Notes: generated by a model from the letters alone, not told the origin. A DNA stretch of 46,812 nt from Fibrobacterota bacterium (GCA_947466585.1 CANIEU010000018.1:1-46812); one strand, 5' to 3'; positions 1 to 8,992 are shown, numbered from the stretch's first letter. Numbers and translations: made by a program.

Positions 1-1554
1 GTACGAGAACGCGGCCGTGGGGCCGAGTGCCGACGAGATGCGCAGCGTGCGCGAAAGGCTGTCGCCGGCGGCGGCATGGCCATAGGCGCGGATGACCACG
101 TCAGAAGCGGCGGCCAAGACGGTGGCCGTGCCACCGATAGCACCGGAAGTCTTGTTCAGCGTGATACCCATGGGCAAAGTGCCGCTGACAACCTTAAAGC
201 TGTCCACGGGGCCGCCAACGTAAGTCGGTGAGACGGTGGCCAAAGTGCCGACCACGAAGGCGGACAGGGTGTCCGCAGCCTTGGCGGAATCACCGTAGGC
301 GAAGCCGTGCAGCGTGGCGGGAGGTGTGTTGGTCAGCGAGGTGCCAAGGGCCACGATGGTGGAGCCCTTCTTCTGGTTGTAGTACTCGAGCTTCTGCCAG
401 TCGGCCGAACGGGCGACGTTGGAAATGCGGAGTTCATCCACACCGCCGCGCATAAAGCGATCGACGTTGGTCAGACGGCCGATGTACACCGGCGAAGCGT
501 TGCCGACGGAAATCGGCTGCTGGTTAGCAGTTGCCGCGGCAGTTGCGGAGAATGCGGAATCCTTGAACATTTTCAGGTTGGCCGCACCGGTTGCGTCGGG
601 AGTCGGCGTCGTGCTGTTGCTATTATAGGAACCGGAGACATATGTCCACGCGTTGGCGGTGCAGGGTGCATCGGCAATATATTCCGCAACTCCGGAAGTG
701 GTGGATTCGGAAGAGAAGTCACTGGGGTTGTTGGTCACACGCCAGTTAGCCCCATTGCTGGTCTGCAGCGCATAGGCGCGGCCGTGGACCGGAGCGGTGT
801 TCACGTTGGCGTACTTCGAAAGAATCGTAATGCGGGCTGTGCCATGGCAAACGGCGGGGCTGGCCCAGGCCGACAAGGTCCACGGACCCATGCTGGTGTT
901 GAGGTTCAGGGCGCTATCGGCATTCATGACCGAGAAGTAACCGCCGGTGTTGATCGCCGCGGTGCCTGCGGCACCACGGAAATTTTTTCCGGAGCCGATG
1001 ACGCCGGCGGTGTCAACCGGAATAGCGGCACCCGCGGTGGTATCGGCGATTGCATGGTGGCCGTTGCCCGTCACGTCGCGGAGGGTGTCCCCCTTGGCGG
1101 CGATGGCATCGTTGAAGTGCCAGACGGCGAGATAGCCGTTGCCGGTCGAAAACACCGACGAGCCTTTGGAGCTGTCGGTAGCATCGGCCTTGCCCCAGTA
1201 CATGCGGATCGATTGCGCGGTGTCGTTCGACTTGATGCTGTCGACGCGCACCCAGAACTCGGCCACTTTACCGGCGGAGTCCCAACGCTCGCGTTCGTGC
1301 TTCAGACGCTGGCCACCGACGGTGGTAAAGCGGATGTCGGCGCCATTGGCTTTGGCCTGGGCGAACACATCAGCAGAAGCGGAGTCGAGACGTACCAGCA
1401 GAGGGAAGTTTCCCACCGAGGCGGCTGTCGCGGCACCGGTTGCGCCGGTGTTGATTTTGATGTTCTTGTATTTCGACCAGTTCGAATAATTTTCCTGCGC
1501 ACCGGCTACTGCCGCACACATCAGAAAAACAGCAGACACTAATTTCTTGTTCAC
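1..1554 (-). CDS. DUF2341/LamG-domain secreted surface protein, 3' part cut by window edge
   Basis: The reading frame is open from a GTG at 1554 to the left edge (518 codons, no stop). An AAGGAGGT SD lies 6 nt before the GTG. Residues 1-19 form a signal peptide (NKKLVSAVFLMCAAVAGA then Q). Residues about 45-140 look like DUF2341 (FPLLVRLDSASADVF, GADIRF, AEFWVRVDSI, IRMYWG). From about 143 (VWHFNDA) to about 330 there is a LamG/concanavalin-like domain (SVMNADSALNL, GPWTLSAWA, GGVDELRISNVARS). A putative Ig-like segment follows (LPMGITLNKTSGAIGGTA). Such proteins are exported and usually bind carbohydrate or form large surface adhesins; the ligand cannot be read here. They are common in Fibrobacterota. 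The missing C-terminus may hold further repeats or a sorting signal. Family assignment is firm, function open. Confidence 0.85.
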   Translation of the reverse strand, partial: MNKKLVSAVFLMCAAVAGAQENYSNWSKYKNIKINTGATGAATAASVGNFPLLVRLDSASADVFAQAKANGADIRFTTVGGQRLKHERERWDSAGKVAEFWVRVDSIKSNDTAQSIRMYWGKADATDSSKGSSVFSTGNGYLAVWHFNDAIAAKGDTLRDVTGNGHHAIADTTAGAAIPVDTAGVIGSGKNFRGAAGTAAINTGGYFSVMNADSALNLNTSMGPWTLSAWASPAVCHGTARITILSKYANVNTAPVHGRAYALQTSNGANWRVTNNPSDFSSESTTSGVAEYIADAPCTANAWTYVSGSYNSNSTTPTPDATGAANLKMFKDSAFSATAAATANQQPISVGNASPVYIGRLTNVDRFMRGGVDELRISNVARSADWQKLEYYNQKKGSTIVALGTSLTNTPPATLHGFAYGDSAKAADTLSAFVVGTLATVSPTYVGGPVDSFKVVSGTLPMGITLNKTSGAIGGTATVLAAASDVVIRAYGHAAAGDSLSRTLRISSALGPTAAFSY

Positions 1555-1661
1555 GGGCACACCTCCTTGTGAGAACCTGTTGACGGCCTGAAAAGACCGC
1601 ATCGGCCTGTTAATCTACCGCACCATCCTTATTCGTGGAGCTTTAATTGTGATAAACGAAT

Positions 1662-1738
1662 CTTTTGACAATTTCGTGAATTTCTAGGCTGCCGGATTTG
1701 TCAAAAGCCGTTTTCCGGAATAAAAATTCCGAAAAACG
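1662..1738. promoter_or_regulatory. Perfect 10-bp inverted repeat plus strong hairpin between DUF2341 gene and tRNA-Pro
   Basis: CTTTTGACAA at 1662-1671 is mirrored by TTGTCAAAAG at 1698-1707; each arm contains a TTGACA-like -35 hexamer, on opposite strands. Immediately after, 1708-1721 and 1725-1738 form a 14-bp stem with one mismatch and a very short A-loop. No good -10 sits at 16-18 bp from either hexamer, so promoter activity is uncertain. The arrangement could be a divergent control region for the surface-protein gene (-) and tRNA-Pro (+), or a terminator-like structure. Confidence 0.4.
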
Positions 1739-1802
1739 GGGCGTTTCCAGAAATACTCCCGAATTGCCGGATCTCCTGTTGGGAACTAAGATTGCAATTC
1801 CG

Positions 1803-1879
1803 CGGGAATTAGCTCAGTCTGGTAGAGCATCTGCTTTGGGAGCAGAGGGTCGTCAGTTCGAATCTGGCATTCCCGACCA
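1803..1879 (+). tRNA. tRNA-Pro (anticodon TGG)
   Basis: A 77-nt cloverleaf: acceptor CGGGAAT pairs with ATTCCCG, discriminator A, and an encoded CCA at 1877-1879. The D-arm is GCTC...GAGC and the T-arm carries GTTCGAATC. The anticodon stem TCTGC/GCAGA encloses loop TTTGGGA, giving TGG at 1837-1839. The C1-G72 pair is typical of bacterial tRNA-Pro. Confidence 0.96.
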
Positions 1880-1919
1880 TCGATTTTTCATCAAATCCCT
1901 CAAAACCGGCGGCTCATTC

Positions 1920-1979
1920 CAATGCCTCCGGAAAGGTTCGGGCGAATTGGTTGGAATTTGGCTGGTCACGGAGGCATTG
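1920..1979 (+). other. Stem-loop: 11-bp perfect inverted repeat with 38-nt loop
   Basis: CAATGCCTCCG (1920-1930) and CGGAGGCATTG (1969-1979) are exact reverse complements, lying between tRNA-Pro and the SGNH hydrolase gene. T-rich runs follow at about 2001-2006 and 2010-2014. It may process or terminate the tRNA transcript or be a leader structure; no known riboswitch was recognised. Confidence 0.4.
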
Positions 1980-2054
1980 ACAAACCCCAAAGTCCCCGTT
2001 TTTTCAGGTTTTTAGGCCCTTTAGCGGCTCTTCTTGGGTTCCCCTCGGCCAAGC

Positions 2055-2062
2055 TACCTTTG
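2055..2062 (+). promoter_or_regulatory. Bacteroidota-like -7 box TACCTTTG for the SGNH gene
   Basis: TACCTTTG matches the TAnnTTTG -7 element of Bacteroidota exactly and ends 6 nt before the ATG at 2069. No SD is present, so a leaderless or near-leaderless mRNA is inferred. Confidence 0.45.
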
Positions 2063-2068
2063 CCAGCC

Positions 2069-4144
2069 ATGTCCAACGCAACTGCATCCCGGAAATGGTC
2101 CCGTTTCGGCATCAACCTGTTGGTGGCCGTAGGCAGTCTGATCTTTTTCTTCGCCGTTTCCGAGGGGATTTTCGCCCTTTCCGGAGTGAAGCCGCTCGCC
2201 TTGACGGAAGACCCGTATTTCGGATTCGCGTCGGGGCAACCGTTGTTTCTGAAAAAGAAAAATGCGGCGGGCGCTGAGGTGTACGAAACCAATCCAGTCA
2301 AGCTCACCCATTTCAACTTTCAATCCTTTCCGGCCAAAAAGGCTCCGGGAACTTTCCGGATTTTCACCCTCGGCGGCTCTACCACCTACGGCCACCCATG
2401 GCGCGACTCCACCTCGTTCACGGGTTGGCTGCGCGAACTGCTCGCCGACCAAGACAGCACCCGTCACTACGAAGTCATCAACGCCGGCGGCATCAGTTAC
2501 GCCAGCTACCGCGCCGCGCGTCTCGCCGAAGAACTCGCCGGTTACCAACCCGACCTGTTTGTCGTTTATAACGGGCATAACGAATTCCTTGAAGAGCGCA
2601 CCTATCGCGCCGCGCTCGAAATTCCCGGATGGGTACGCAACCTCTCGAGCCTGCTCGACCACACGCGCACGTACTCGACGATGCGCCGTCTGGCGGGCGC
2701 GCGCAAACCGCTTGCGGGCCAAACGCTGGCCGCCGAGGTCGACGACGTGCTGGCACGCACCATCGGCCCGAGCTCCTACAAGCGCGACGATGCCCTGAAG
2801 GCGCGCGTGCTGGAGCATTACGAAGAATCCCAAAAGCGCATCGGTTTGCTGGCCAGGTCCGCAGGTGCGCAAGTGATCTACATCACGACTCCCTCCAATG
2901 AGAAGGATTGCTCTCCGTTCAAAAGCGAGGCCACGCCGGGGTTGGCGGTCGATCAAGCCCTGCGGTCTGCCGCGTTGCTTCGAGCCGGTGAGGCGTTGCT
3001 CGCCTTCCGTCCGGCGGAAGCTTCGGAGAAGTTCGATTCCGCCGCCGCGCTCGATCCCCGCAACGCCGCCACCCGCTATGCCGCCGGCCGTGCGGCCCTG
3101 GTCGCGGGGCGCGCCGACGCCGCCAAGGCGCAATTTCGGCGCGCCATCGACGAAGACATTTGCCCGCTGCGAGCCTTGACACCCATGCACGCCATTGAGT
3201 TGCGCGTGGCGCGTGCTACCGGCGGCGGGTTCGTGGACTTCGAGGACAGCCTCCGCGCCTCCGTACGCGTGCGTCAGGGCTACGATGCCTTGGGCGATCC
3301 CGACTTCACCGACCACGTGCATTTGACGGTGGCGCACTACGGCGACATCGCGCGCGGAGTCGTGGCTGAAATGATCCGGATGAAGCTGTTACCCGCGGTC
3401 GATTCCGCGATCTCCGCACGAGTCCGCGCTTTGGCAGCACGGCGAGTTTATGCGCGTCTCACACCCGCCGAAGAAGGTTTGGGTTACCACAATATCGCCA
3501 AGGTGCTGAACTGGGCCGGCAAGACCGAAGAGGCCACGCGCGCGGCGATGCACGGTCTCGAAAAAGATACCGTAAGCCTCGAATCGATTTGGAGTTCGCT
3601 CTTTGTGGGCGCGGAGCTCGAGCGGCACGGCGATTCGCGCAAGGCCCTGCCTTATTACCGCCGCGCCTTGCGTCTCGACTCCACTAACTCCGAATGCTGG
3701 CGCTTGCTCGGTGAGGCTTTGGTGCGGCTCGGTGACACAACGCAGGGCGAAATCCTGATTGAAGAAGCGATCGTTCGCGATCCCGCAGATCTGCATTTGC
3801 GGGAACAGGCGGGACGCTTGGCGTACGCGCGTCGCAAATACGAGGCAGCGGTGTATCACCTGCGTGTGGTGTCGGCTCGCAATCCGGAAAATACCTCGCC
3901 GCGCGTTTTGTTGGCGGGTTCTCTGATCGCGCTTGGCCGACCGACCGAAGCCGAGGTGGAATTGCGCGACATTCTCCGCGTCAATCCGAACGAAGCCGGC
4001 GCATGGTTCGGGATGGGCTTTATTTCCGAGAGCCGGGGTGATATCCAAAGCGCGATCCAGAACTATGCGCAAGCGGTCCGGCTCGACCCCGGAGAGGTCA
4101 TGGCGCAGAACGCCTTGGCGCGATTGATGGGCGGGGGCCGCTAG
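2069..4144 (+). CDS. Membrane-anchored SGNH/GDSL-like hydrolase with C-terminal TPR repeats
   Basis: 691 residues from the ATG at 2069; the frame is open further upstream, but that stretch has no family features and this ATG opens directly onto a signal-anchor (NLLVAVGSLIFFFAVSEGIF, residues 15-34). SGNH blocks are visible: block I FTLGGSTTYG (Ser104), block II INAGG (Gly about 140), block III YNGHNEF (Asn171) and a late D-H pair in FTDHVHLTVAHYG. A helical TPR-like stretch lies between blocks III and V, and several TPR units follow to the end (ALPYYRRALRLDS, SAIQNYAQAVRLDP). The catalytic part is expected outside the cytoplasmic membrane and to act on ester or acetyl groups; the substrate is unknown. 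The stop overlaps the stop of convergent panC by 3 nt. Confidence 0.85.
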   Translation: MSNATASRKWSRFGINLLVAVGSLIFFFAVSEGIFALSGVKPLALTEDPYFGFASGQPLFLKKKNAAGAEVYETNPVKLTHFNFQSFPAKKAPGTFRIFTLGGSTTYGHPWRDSTSFTGWLRELLADQDSTRHYEVINAGGISYASYRAARLAEELAGYQPDLFVVYNGHNEFLEERTYRAALEIPGWVRNLSSLLDHTRTYSTMRRLAGARKPLAGQTLAAEVDDVLARTIGPSSYKRDDALKARVLEHYEESQKRIGLLARSAGAQVIYITTPSNEKDCSPFKSEATPGLAVDQALRSAALLRAGEALLAFRPAEASEKFDSAAALDPRNAATRYAAGRAALVAGRADAAKAQFRRAIDEDICPLRALTPMHAIELRVARATGGGFVDFEDSLRASVRVRQGYDALGDPDFTDHVHLTVAHYGDIARGVVAEMIRMKLLPAVDSAISARVRALAARRVYARLTPAEEGLGYHNIAKVLNWAGKTEEATRAAMHGLEKDTVSLESIWSSLFVGAELERHGDSRKALPYYRRALRLDSTNSECWRLLGEALVRLGDTTQGEILIEEAIVRDPADLHLREQAGRLAYARRKYEAAVYHLRVVSARNPENTSPRVLLAGSLIALGRPTEAEVELRDILRVNPNEAGAWFGMGFISESRGDIQSAIQNYAQAVRLDPGEVMAQNALARLMGGGR

Positions 4145-4986
4145 GATTTCTCGAGAGTCACGTTATCGATCAGGCGCGTCTTTCCGTAGAAAACCGCCAC
4201 CGCGATGACTGCAGGGACCTCGATCTTATCGATCGGTTCCAATTTGGATTGCGACACCGCTTCGATGTAATCGATTCGCGTCGGTTCGGATGTTTCGATC
4301 TCCATTTGCACGATCCGGATCAGGGCATTGGCAGTCCGTTCTCCGTTTGCAAATGCATCGCGTGCTCGTGACAGGCCGCGGTTTAGGGCGATCGCGCGCG
4401 CTCGTTCATCGGGAGTGAGGTAGGCGTTGCGTGAAGAGAGAGCAAGGCCAGAAGGTTCGCGCACGGTATCGACCAGTCGCATGTCCACATCGACCGCGAG
4501 ATCGGAGACCATCCGTTTGAGGATGAGCGCCTGTTGGATGTCCTTCTTTCCGAAATAGGCGCGGTGAGGCCGCACAGCGTGGAACAGCTTGAGCACCACG
4601 GTGCAGACTCCGCGAAAGTGGCCGGGGCGCGCGGCTCCGCACAGGTGGCGGTCGAGCCCATGCACATCGACGAAGGTGGCGTGATCAGGTGCGTAAAAAT
4701 CTGCCGGTTCCGGCGCGTAGATCGCATCGACTCCCGCGGCTTCGCACAGGGCGGCGTCCTTCTCGAAGGGTCTGGGGTACCTTGCCAGATCTTCGTTCGG
4801 CCCGAATTGCAGAGGGTTCACGAAGATGGAGACCACGGTGATCGAATTTTCCCGCCGGCATTCCTCAACCAGTTTCATGTGGCCTGCATGCAGCGCGCCC
4901 ATGGTGGGCGCGAAGCCGACGGAGGCGGACAGGGGGATGCTGCGCCTCCAGAGCCGCAGATCATCTAGTGTTCGGAGAATGAGCAT
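4141..4986 (-). CDS. panC: Pantothenate synthetase (pantoate--beta-alanine ligase)
   Basis: 281 residues, the usual family length. PanC joins pantoate and beta-alanine with ATP to give pantothenate, the last step before coenzyme A synthesis, in the cytoplasm. The HIGH-like nucleotide motif PTMGALHAGH is at residues 27-36, followed by FVNPLQFGPNEDLARYPR, the pantoate-binding region FRGVCTVVLKLF, YFGKKDIQQ, and ALSSRNAYL near the KMSKS-like loop. The ATG at 4986 has no SD; a heptad array runs up to it. The FolK-kinase fusion gene lies 126 nt upstream on the same strand, so cotranscription is possible, but the array suggests an own promoter. Confidence 0.96.
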   Translation of the reverse strand: MLILRTLDDLRLWRRSIPLSASVGFAPTMGALHAGHMKLVEECRRENSITVVSIFVNPLQFGPNEDLARYPRPFEKDAALCEAAGVDAIYAPEPADFYAPDHATFVDVHGLDRHLCGAARPGHFRGVCTVVLKLFHAVRPHRAYFGKKDIQQALILKRMVSDLAVDVDMRLVDTVREPSGLALSSRNAYLTPDERARAIALNRGLSRARDAFANGERTANALIRIVQMEIETSEPTRIDYIEAVSQSKLEPIDKIEVPAVIAVAVFYGKTRLIDNVTLEKS

Positions 4987-4988
4987 GG

Positions 4989-5105
4989 GGGAAGAAAATC
5001 AGAAATAGGAAATATGAAATATGAAAGGGGGAACGGGATTTTCGAAAGCGCAGAAAATTTTGCGTTTTGTGTTCCTTTCTGCTTTCATATTTCCGATTTC
5101 ATATC
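4989..5105. repeat. Facing heptad arrays (CATATTT type) between folK fusion gene and panC
   Basis: Read on the minus strand towards panC, units CATATTT (5017-5023), CATATTT (5010-5016), CCTATTT (5003-5009) and CTGATTT (4996-5002) are followed by a C-rich stretch and the ATG at 4986. A facing arm lies at about 5082-5105 (CATATTT, CCGATTT, CATATCT). A 12-bp perfect inverted repeat joins them: GAAATATGAAAG (5016-5027) with CTTTCATATTTC (5082-5093). An inner hairpin CGCA/TGCG sits near 5049-5064. Confidence 0.6.
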
Positions 5106-5112
5106 TCCTTGT

Positions 5113-6288
5113 TTAGTGCTGCGCTCCCGGAGACCAGTACGTTACCCCTTCCGGGGCTTTCAGGATTTGCTCGATCAACAGGTTGAGGTCGTCGGTTTTA
5201 CGAACGAAGTCAAGATGGTTGGTGTTGACGATAAGCAGGGGGGAGGCGTCGTAATAGTGGAAATAATCGTTGTAGGCCTGATTCAGCGATTCGATGTAAT
5301 CTTCGTCGATGTTCCGTTCGTAGTCGCGGTCCCGTTGCTTGATGCGGCTCAGCAAGGTTTTGGTATCGGCCTGCAGATACACCACGTAATCGGGTTTGGG
5401 GAGTTGGCGTTCCATCAAACCCGAGAGGCGCAGGTACAAGCTCATTTCGTTTTCGTCGAGATTCTGCGTCGCGAAAATCTTGTCTTTCGCGAACATGTAA
5501 TCGCTCACCACCTGGGGACGGAACAGATCCTGTTGCTGGAAATAATCCTGAATCTGACGGAAGCGCGAAAGCAGAAAGAAGATCTGGGTTTGGAACGCAA
5601 AGCGGTGGCGGTCTTTGTAAAAGTCGGCGAGAAAAGGGTTGTTCTCGAATTCTTCAAACAGGGTTTGTCCTCCGAGGCGTTCGCCGAGCAGGCGGACCAA
5701 GGTGGTTTTTCCCGCGCCGATCACGCCTTCGATGGCCACGTAGCGGAGGTGGTCGGGGAACGAGGCGGTCGACCCACCGGGAAGAAGCCGGTATTCCCGA
5801 ATGTCAAAGTCACCCTGCGTGGCCCGCGCGTTGTAGAGCAGGCGGGTTACGCTGTCGCGGAACCCGGGAAGCACGGCATCGGGGTCGATTTCGGCGAGCG
5901 GAACCAGCACGAATTGGCGTTCGCCGATTCCAGGATGGGGAAGTACCAGGTCGGCCTCACGGAGCGTTTGCCCCTCGAAGGCGAGAATGTCGATATCGAT
6001 TTCGCGCGGGGCCCAGCGACCGCGAGGAATGCGGCCGATGCGTGTTTCGGTCTCTTTGCAGAACTCGAGCAGCTGGCGCGGATTCAGCACCGTACTCAGG
6101 CGCACGCAGAGGTTCAGGTAGTTTTCCTGGGGGCCCGGACCGACCGGTTCGGTCTCGTAAATTTTGGAGACACGCATGCCGCTGTCTGCGATTTCACGCA
6201 GACTCTCAAGGGCCTTGCGCAACTGAGCGGCGCGGTCGCCAACGTTGCTTCCAAGGGCCAACCAGACCGTTTTGCCGCGTAGTGTCAT
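5113..6288 (-). CDS. FolK-deoxynucleoside kinase fusion (HPPK + dNK)
   Basis: 391 residues with two complete enzymes. Residues about 1-160 are HPPK (FolK): [59 protein letters not shown]; it pyrophosphorylates 6-hydroxymethyl-dihydropterin in folate synthesis. Residues about 180-391 are a deoxynucleoside kinase of the dGK/dAK type: P-loop [58 protein letters not shown] (lid arginines), NQAYNDYF; it phosphorylates deoxynucleosides for dNTP salvage. The ATG at 6288 has no SD but has TACCTTCA 7 nt upstream. The two genes are often neighbours in FCB genomes; here they share one chain. Transcribed divergently from rho, 126 nt upstream of panC. Confidence 0.93.
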   Translation of the reverse strand: MTLRGKTVWLALGSNVGDRAAQLRKALESLREIADSGMRVSKIYETEPVGPGPQENYLNLCVRLSTVLNPRQLLEFCKETETRIGRIPRGRWAPREIDIDILAFEGQTLREADLVLPHPGIGERQFVLVPLAEIDPDAVLPGFRDSVTRLLYNARATQGDFDIREYRLLPGGSTASFPDHLRYVAIEGVIGAGKTTLVRLLGERLGGQTLFEEFENNPFLADFYKDRHRFAFQTQIFFLLSRFRQIQDYFQQQDLFRPQVVSDYMFAKDKIFATQNLDENEMSLYLRLSGLMERQLPKPDYVVYLQADTKTLLSRIKQRDRDYERNIDEDYIESLNQAYNDYFHYYDASPLLIVNTNHLDFVRKTDDLNLLIEQILKAPEGVTYWSPGAQH

Positions 6289-6295
6289 GAAGGCT

Positions 6296-6303
6296 TGAAG
6301 GTA
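6296..6303 (-). promoter_or_regulatory. Promoter-like box TACCTTCA for the folK fusion gene
   Basis: On the minus strand TGCTACCTTCA (an extended -10, TGnTAnnTT) ends 7 nt before the ATG at 6288; there is no SD. Short-leader or leaderless transcription is inferred. Confidence 0.4.
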
Positions 6304-6318
6304 GCAAAGCGGGGGGAC

Positions 6319-6347
6319 TTGCCGTTTCCGGCGCCGGGGTTTATACT
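6319..6347 (+). promoter_or_regulatory. Sigma70-like promoter of rho
   Basis: TTGCCG at 6319-6324 and TATACT at 6342-6347 are separated by 17 bp. Transcription should start near 6354, giving a leader of about 150 nt before the TTG at 6502. A long rho leader is a common place for Rho autoregulation. Confidence 0.6.
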
Positions 6348-6501
6348 ATGTTGGCCTCACGGTGGCCGGTTTTTTGTTCCGGCCACGGCGACGTTTCCCA
6401 CCCCCCCTCGTCGCATTTCGTTTCACCCACCCGCTCACCTATCCGTTGTGTCCGTCGCCAAATTGCGCGCCCGGCCCGGATTCTCGCCCAAGGAGCCTCC
6501 A

Positions 6502-8109
6502 TTGGCCGGACGTCCTCGTACCACCCCCAAGAAAAATCCTGCACTCGCCGAAGAGGGCGACGCGCCGGATCTTGCCCCGGTGGAACCGCCGAAAAAGCCT
6601 GCGCGGGGACGCGCGGCAGCAGCGGCGCGTGCGCCCGAGGCTGGATTGGCGGAAGTTGCGGAAGTTGCGGACGCATTCGAATCCGCCGCAGCCGAGGAAG
6701 CTGCAGAATTTGCAGAAGCCGCAGAGACCTCCGACGGTTTTTATGTGTCTGATGCTTCCGAAGCTTCCGAAGCTTCCGGTTTCTCCGAAGACACGGACGG
6801 CGGTGAGAGTGCAGAGAACGGCGAGGGCGGTTCCGGCACCACCATGCAGGAAGCGAAGAACCGCTGGCTCACGCTGAAACGCATGGGCATGAAGGAACTG
6901 GTCAATCGCGCGCTCGAACTGGGCATTCACGAACCGCGCGTGCTGCGCAAGCAGGCGCTGATGTTCGCGATTCTGGAGCGCGAGCATGGCGGCTCCGAAG
7001 CCAGCATTTACGCCGAAGGCGTGCTGGAAGTGATGGACGAAGGGTACGGCTTTTTGCGCTCGCCCGAGCACTCCTATGTGGCCGGCCCCGACGACGTGTA
7101 CGTCTCCTCCACGCAGATCAAGCGCTTCGGACTGAACACCGGCGACACCATCAACGGAATGGTGCGCGCCCCCAAGGAAAACGAGAAATACTTCGCGCTG
7201 CTGCGCATCCAGAAGTGCAACGGTGACCCAGTGGACAAGGTGCGCGAGCGCGTGGCCTTCGACAATCTCACGCCGCTGCATCCCGACGTGGCCTTCAACA
7301 TGGAGTACGACCCGGCCGAGATCAGCTCCCGCATCATGAACCTGTTCACACCGGTGGGACGGGGTCAGCGCGGCTTAATCGTGGCGCCGCCGCGCGCGGG
7401 TAAAACCATCTTGCTCCAAAGTATCGCCAATGCGATCGTGAAGAACCACCCCGACGTCAAGTTGATGGTTTTGCTTATCGACGAGCGTCCAGAGGAAGTC
7501 ACCGACATGCGGCGCAACGTGCCGGCCGAGGTGTACAGTTCCACCTTCGACGAGCCGCCCGAGCGCCACATCCAGGTGTCGGGGATGGTGATCGAAAAGG
7601 CGCGTCGGCTTGTGGAACACGGCCAGCACGTGGTGATCCTCCTCGACTCGATCACGCGCCTGGCGCGCGCTCACAACGTCGTGATTCCCCACTCGGGCAA
7701 GATCCTTTCCGGTGGTGTGGACGCCATGGCGCTGCAAAAGCCCAAGCGCTTCTTCGGTTCGGCGCGCAGCATCGAGGGCGGTGGTTCGCTCACCATCATC
7801 GCGACGGCGCTGGTCGAGACCGGCAGCCGGATGGACGAGGTGATTTTCGAAGAGTTCAAGGGCACGGGTAACATGGAGCTCATTCTCGACCGCAAGATCG
7901 CCGAAAAGCGCATTTGGCCGGCCATCGACGTTTTCAAGTCGGGCACGCGCAAGGAAGAACTACTCATGCCGCCCGACGACCTGCGCCGCGTGTGGATTCT
8001 CCGCCGTTATCTGCAGGACCTTTCGCCGGTGGAGATCATGGAATTCTTGTCCGAAAAGTTGAAGGGGACGAAGTCGAACCGGGAATTCCTGGATTCGATG
8101 AACGGTTAA
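6502..8109 (+). CDS. rho: Transcription termination factor Rho
   Basis: 535 residues from TTG at 6502; an AAGGAG SD lies 7 nt upstream, while the longer open frame from 6295 would place the promoter inside the gene. Rho is the hexameric RNA helicase that ends transcription. Residues 1-about 115 form a low-complexity linker: [14 protein letters not shown], then Ala/Glu-rich and Ser/Glu-rich ([11 protein letters not shown]). The Rho N-terminal helical domain follows ([19 protein letters not shown]), then the cold-shock-like RNA-binding domain ([33 protein letters not shown]) and the ATPase with Walker A APPRAGKT (about residue 297), Walker [12 protein letters not shown], the Q-loop region [16 protein letters not shown] and R-loop GTGNMEL. 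proC starts 14 nt downstream. Confidence 0.97.
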   Translation: MAGRPRTTPKKNPALAEEGDAPDLAPVEPPKKPARGRAAAAARAPEAGLAEVAEVADAFESAAAEEAAEFAEAAETSDGFYVSDASEASEASGFSEDTDGGESAENGEGGSGTTMQEAKNRWLTLKRMGMKELVNRALELGIHEPRVLRKQALMFAILEREHGGSEASIYAEGVLEVMDEGYGFLRSPEHSYVAGPDDVYVSSTQIKRFGLNTGDTINGMVRAPKENEKYFALLRIQKCNGDPVDKVRERVAFDNLTPLHPDVAFNMEYDPAEISSRIMNLFTPVGRGQRGLIVAPPRAGKTILLQSIANAIVKNHPDVKLMVLLIDERPEEVTDMRRNVPAEVYSSTFDEPPERHIQVSGMVIEKARRLVEHGQHVVILLDSITRLARAHNVVIPHSGKILSGGVDAMALQKPKRFFGSARSIEGGGSLTIIATALVETGSRMDEVIFEEFKGTGNMELILDRKIAEKRIWPAIDVFKSGTRKEELLMPPDDLRRVWILRRYLQDLSPVEIMEFLSEKLKGTKSNREFLDSMNG

Positions 8110-8123
8110 CACAGGGCATCCTC

Positions 8124-8951
8124 ATGAACTCATCGCAGAAAATCACCGAGACGATTGGCTTTCTTGGGTTCGGGAATATGGGGGGGGCAGTTGCACGGGG
8201 CTTGGTCGCGGCTAGACTTGTCGCGCCAGAGAAGATTCTCGTGCATGATCCTATGGCCTCTCCAGCGGTGCTCGCGGAGTTGGGGGCGTCCCTCGCTGCG
8301 TCCGCAGAAGATGTCTTTCTGCGTGCGGATGTCATTCTTCTCGCGGTGAAGCCTCAGGTATTCAAGGAAACCGCAGCCGCATGGACGGAACTCGTATCCG
8401 GGCACTCCGGTAAAACCGTCATCAGTGTTATGGCTGGAATTCGTACGGAAAAATTGCGCGCGGTGTTTCCCGGTTTCACGGCGATCCGCGTCATGCCGAA
8501 CCTCGGACTTTCTGTGGGTGAAGGTGCAACATCCATTGCAACAGACGGCATATCGGAGGAATCGCTGTCGCTCGTCGAGACGATTTTCCGGTCCTGCGGG
8601 ACCACGGTACGCGTCACGGAAGAGCAAATGGACGCCGTCACGGCGGTCTCCGGTTCCGGGCCGATGTACGTGTTCGAGTTTATCGAAGCGATGACCCAGG
8701 CCGGTGAAAAGGCGGGTTTGTCTCGCGAGACGGCCTTTGAGTTGATCAAACAGACCATCCGCGGTAGCCTGAAGTTGTTGGAACCGGTCGATGGTGTTCC
8801 GTCGGCTTCGCCTGATGAATGGTCCAAACGGGTACGCTCTCCGGGCGGGACTACGGCGGCGGCACAGGACCTTCTCCAAGAAGAGAATTTTCGAGCCATC
8901 ATCGAGCGTGCCGTTTTGGCCGCAAAAAATCGCTCGATCGAACTTTCCTAG
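8124..8951 (+). CDS. proC: Pyrroline-5-carboxylate reductase
   Basis: 275 residues from the ATG at 8124, just after the rho stop; the open frame upstream overlaps rho and is a shadow. ProC reduces pyrroline-5-carboxylate to proline with NAD(P)H. The Rossmann motif GFGNMGGAVARGL is at the N-terminus, the family motif VMPNLGLSVGEGATSI in the middle, and AVSGSGPMYVFEFIEAM plus SPGGTTAAAQDLL in the C-terminal dimerisation and substrate region. No clear SD; probably cotranscribed with rho and ended by the terminator at 8993. Confidence 0.96.
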   Translation: MNSSQKITETIGFLGFGNMGGAVARGLVAARLVAPEKILVHDPMASPAVLAELGASLAASAEDVFLRADVILLAVKPQVFKETAAAWTELVSGHSGKTVISVMAGIRTEKLRAVFPGFTAIRVMPNLGLSVGEGATSIATDGISEESLSLVETIFRSCGTTVRVTEEQMDAVTAVSGSGPMYVFEFIEAMTQAGEKAGLSRETAFELIKQTIRGSLKLLEPVDGVPSASPDEWSKRVRSPGGTTAAAQDLLQEENFRAIIERAVLAAKNRSIELS

Positions 8952-8992
8952 GAAATCGATCGCCAATCGCGTCTCTGCGAAGAGACTCGAAA

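Noticed and set aside
307-1542. Long plus-strand frame opposite the DUF2341 gene
   Set aside because: It is antisense to a frame with signal peptide, SD and recognised domains; the plus-strand product has no family features.
1698-2015. 105-residue frame running through tRNA-Pro
   Set aside because: It spans a functional tRNA gene and has no SD or recognisable domain.
2054-3337. 427-residue minus-strand frame opposite the SGNH gene
   Set aside because: A shadow of a GC-rich gene; low-complexity Gly/Arg/Ala composition and no domain.
5014-6282. 422-residue plus-strand frame opposite the folK fusion
   Set aside because: Antisense shadow; its first codons come from the heptad arm before panC.
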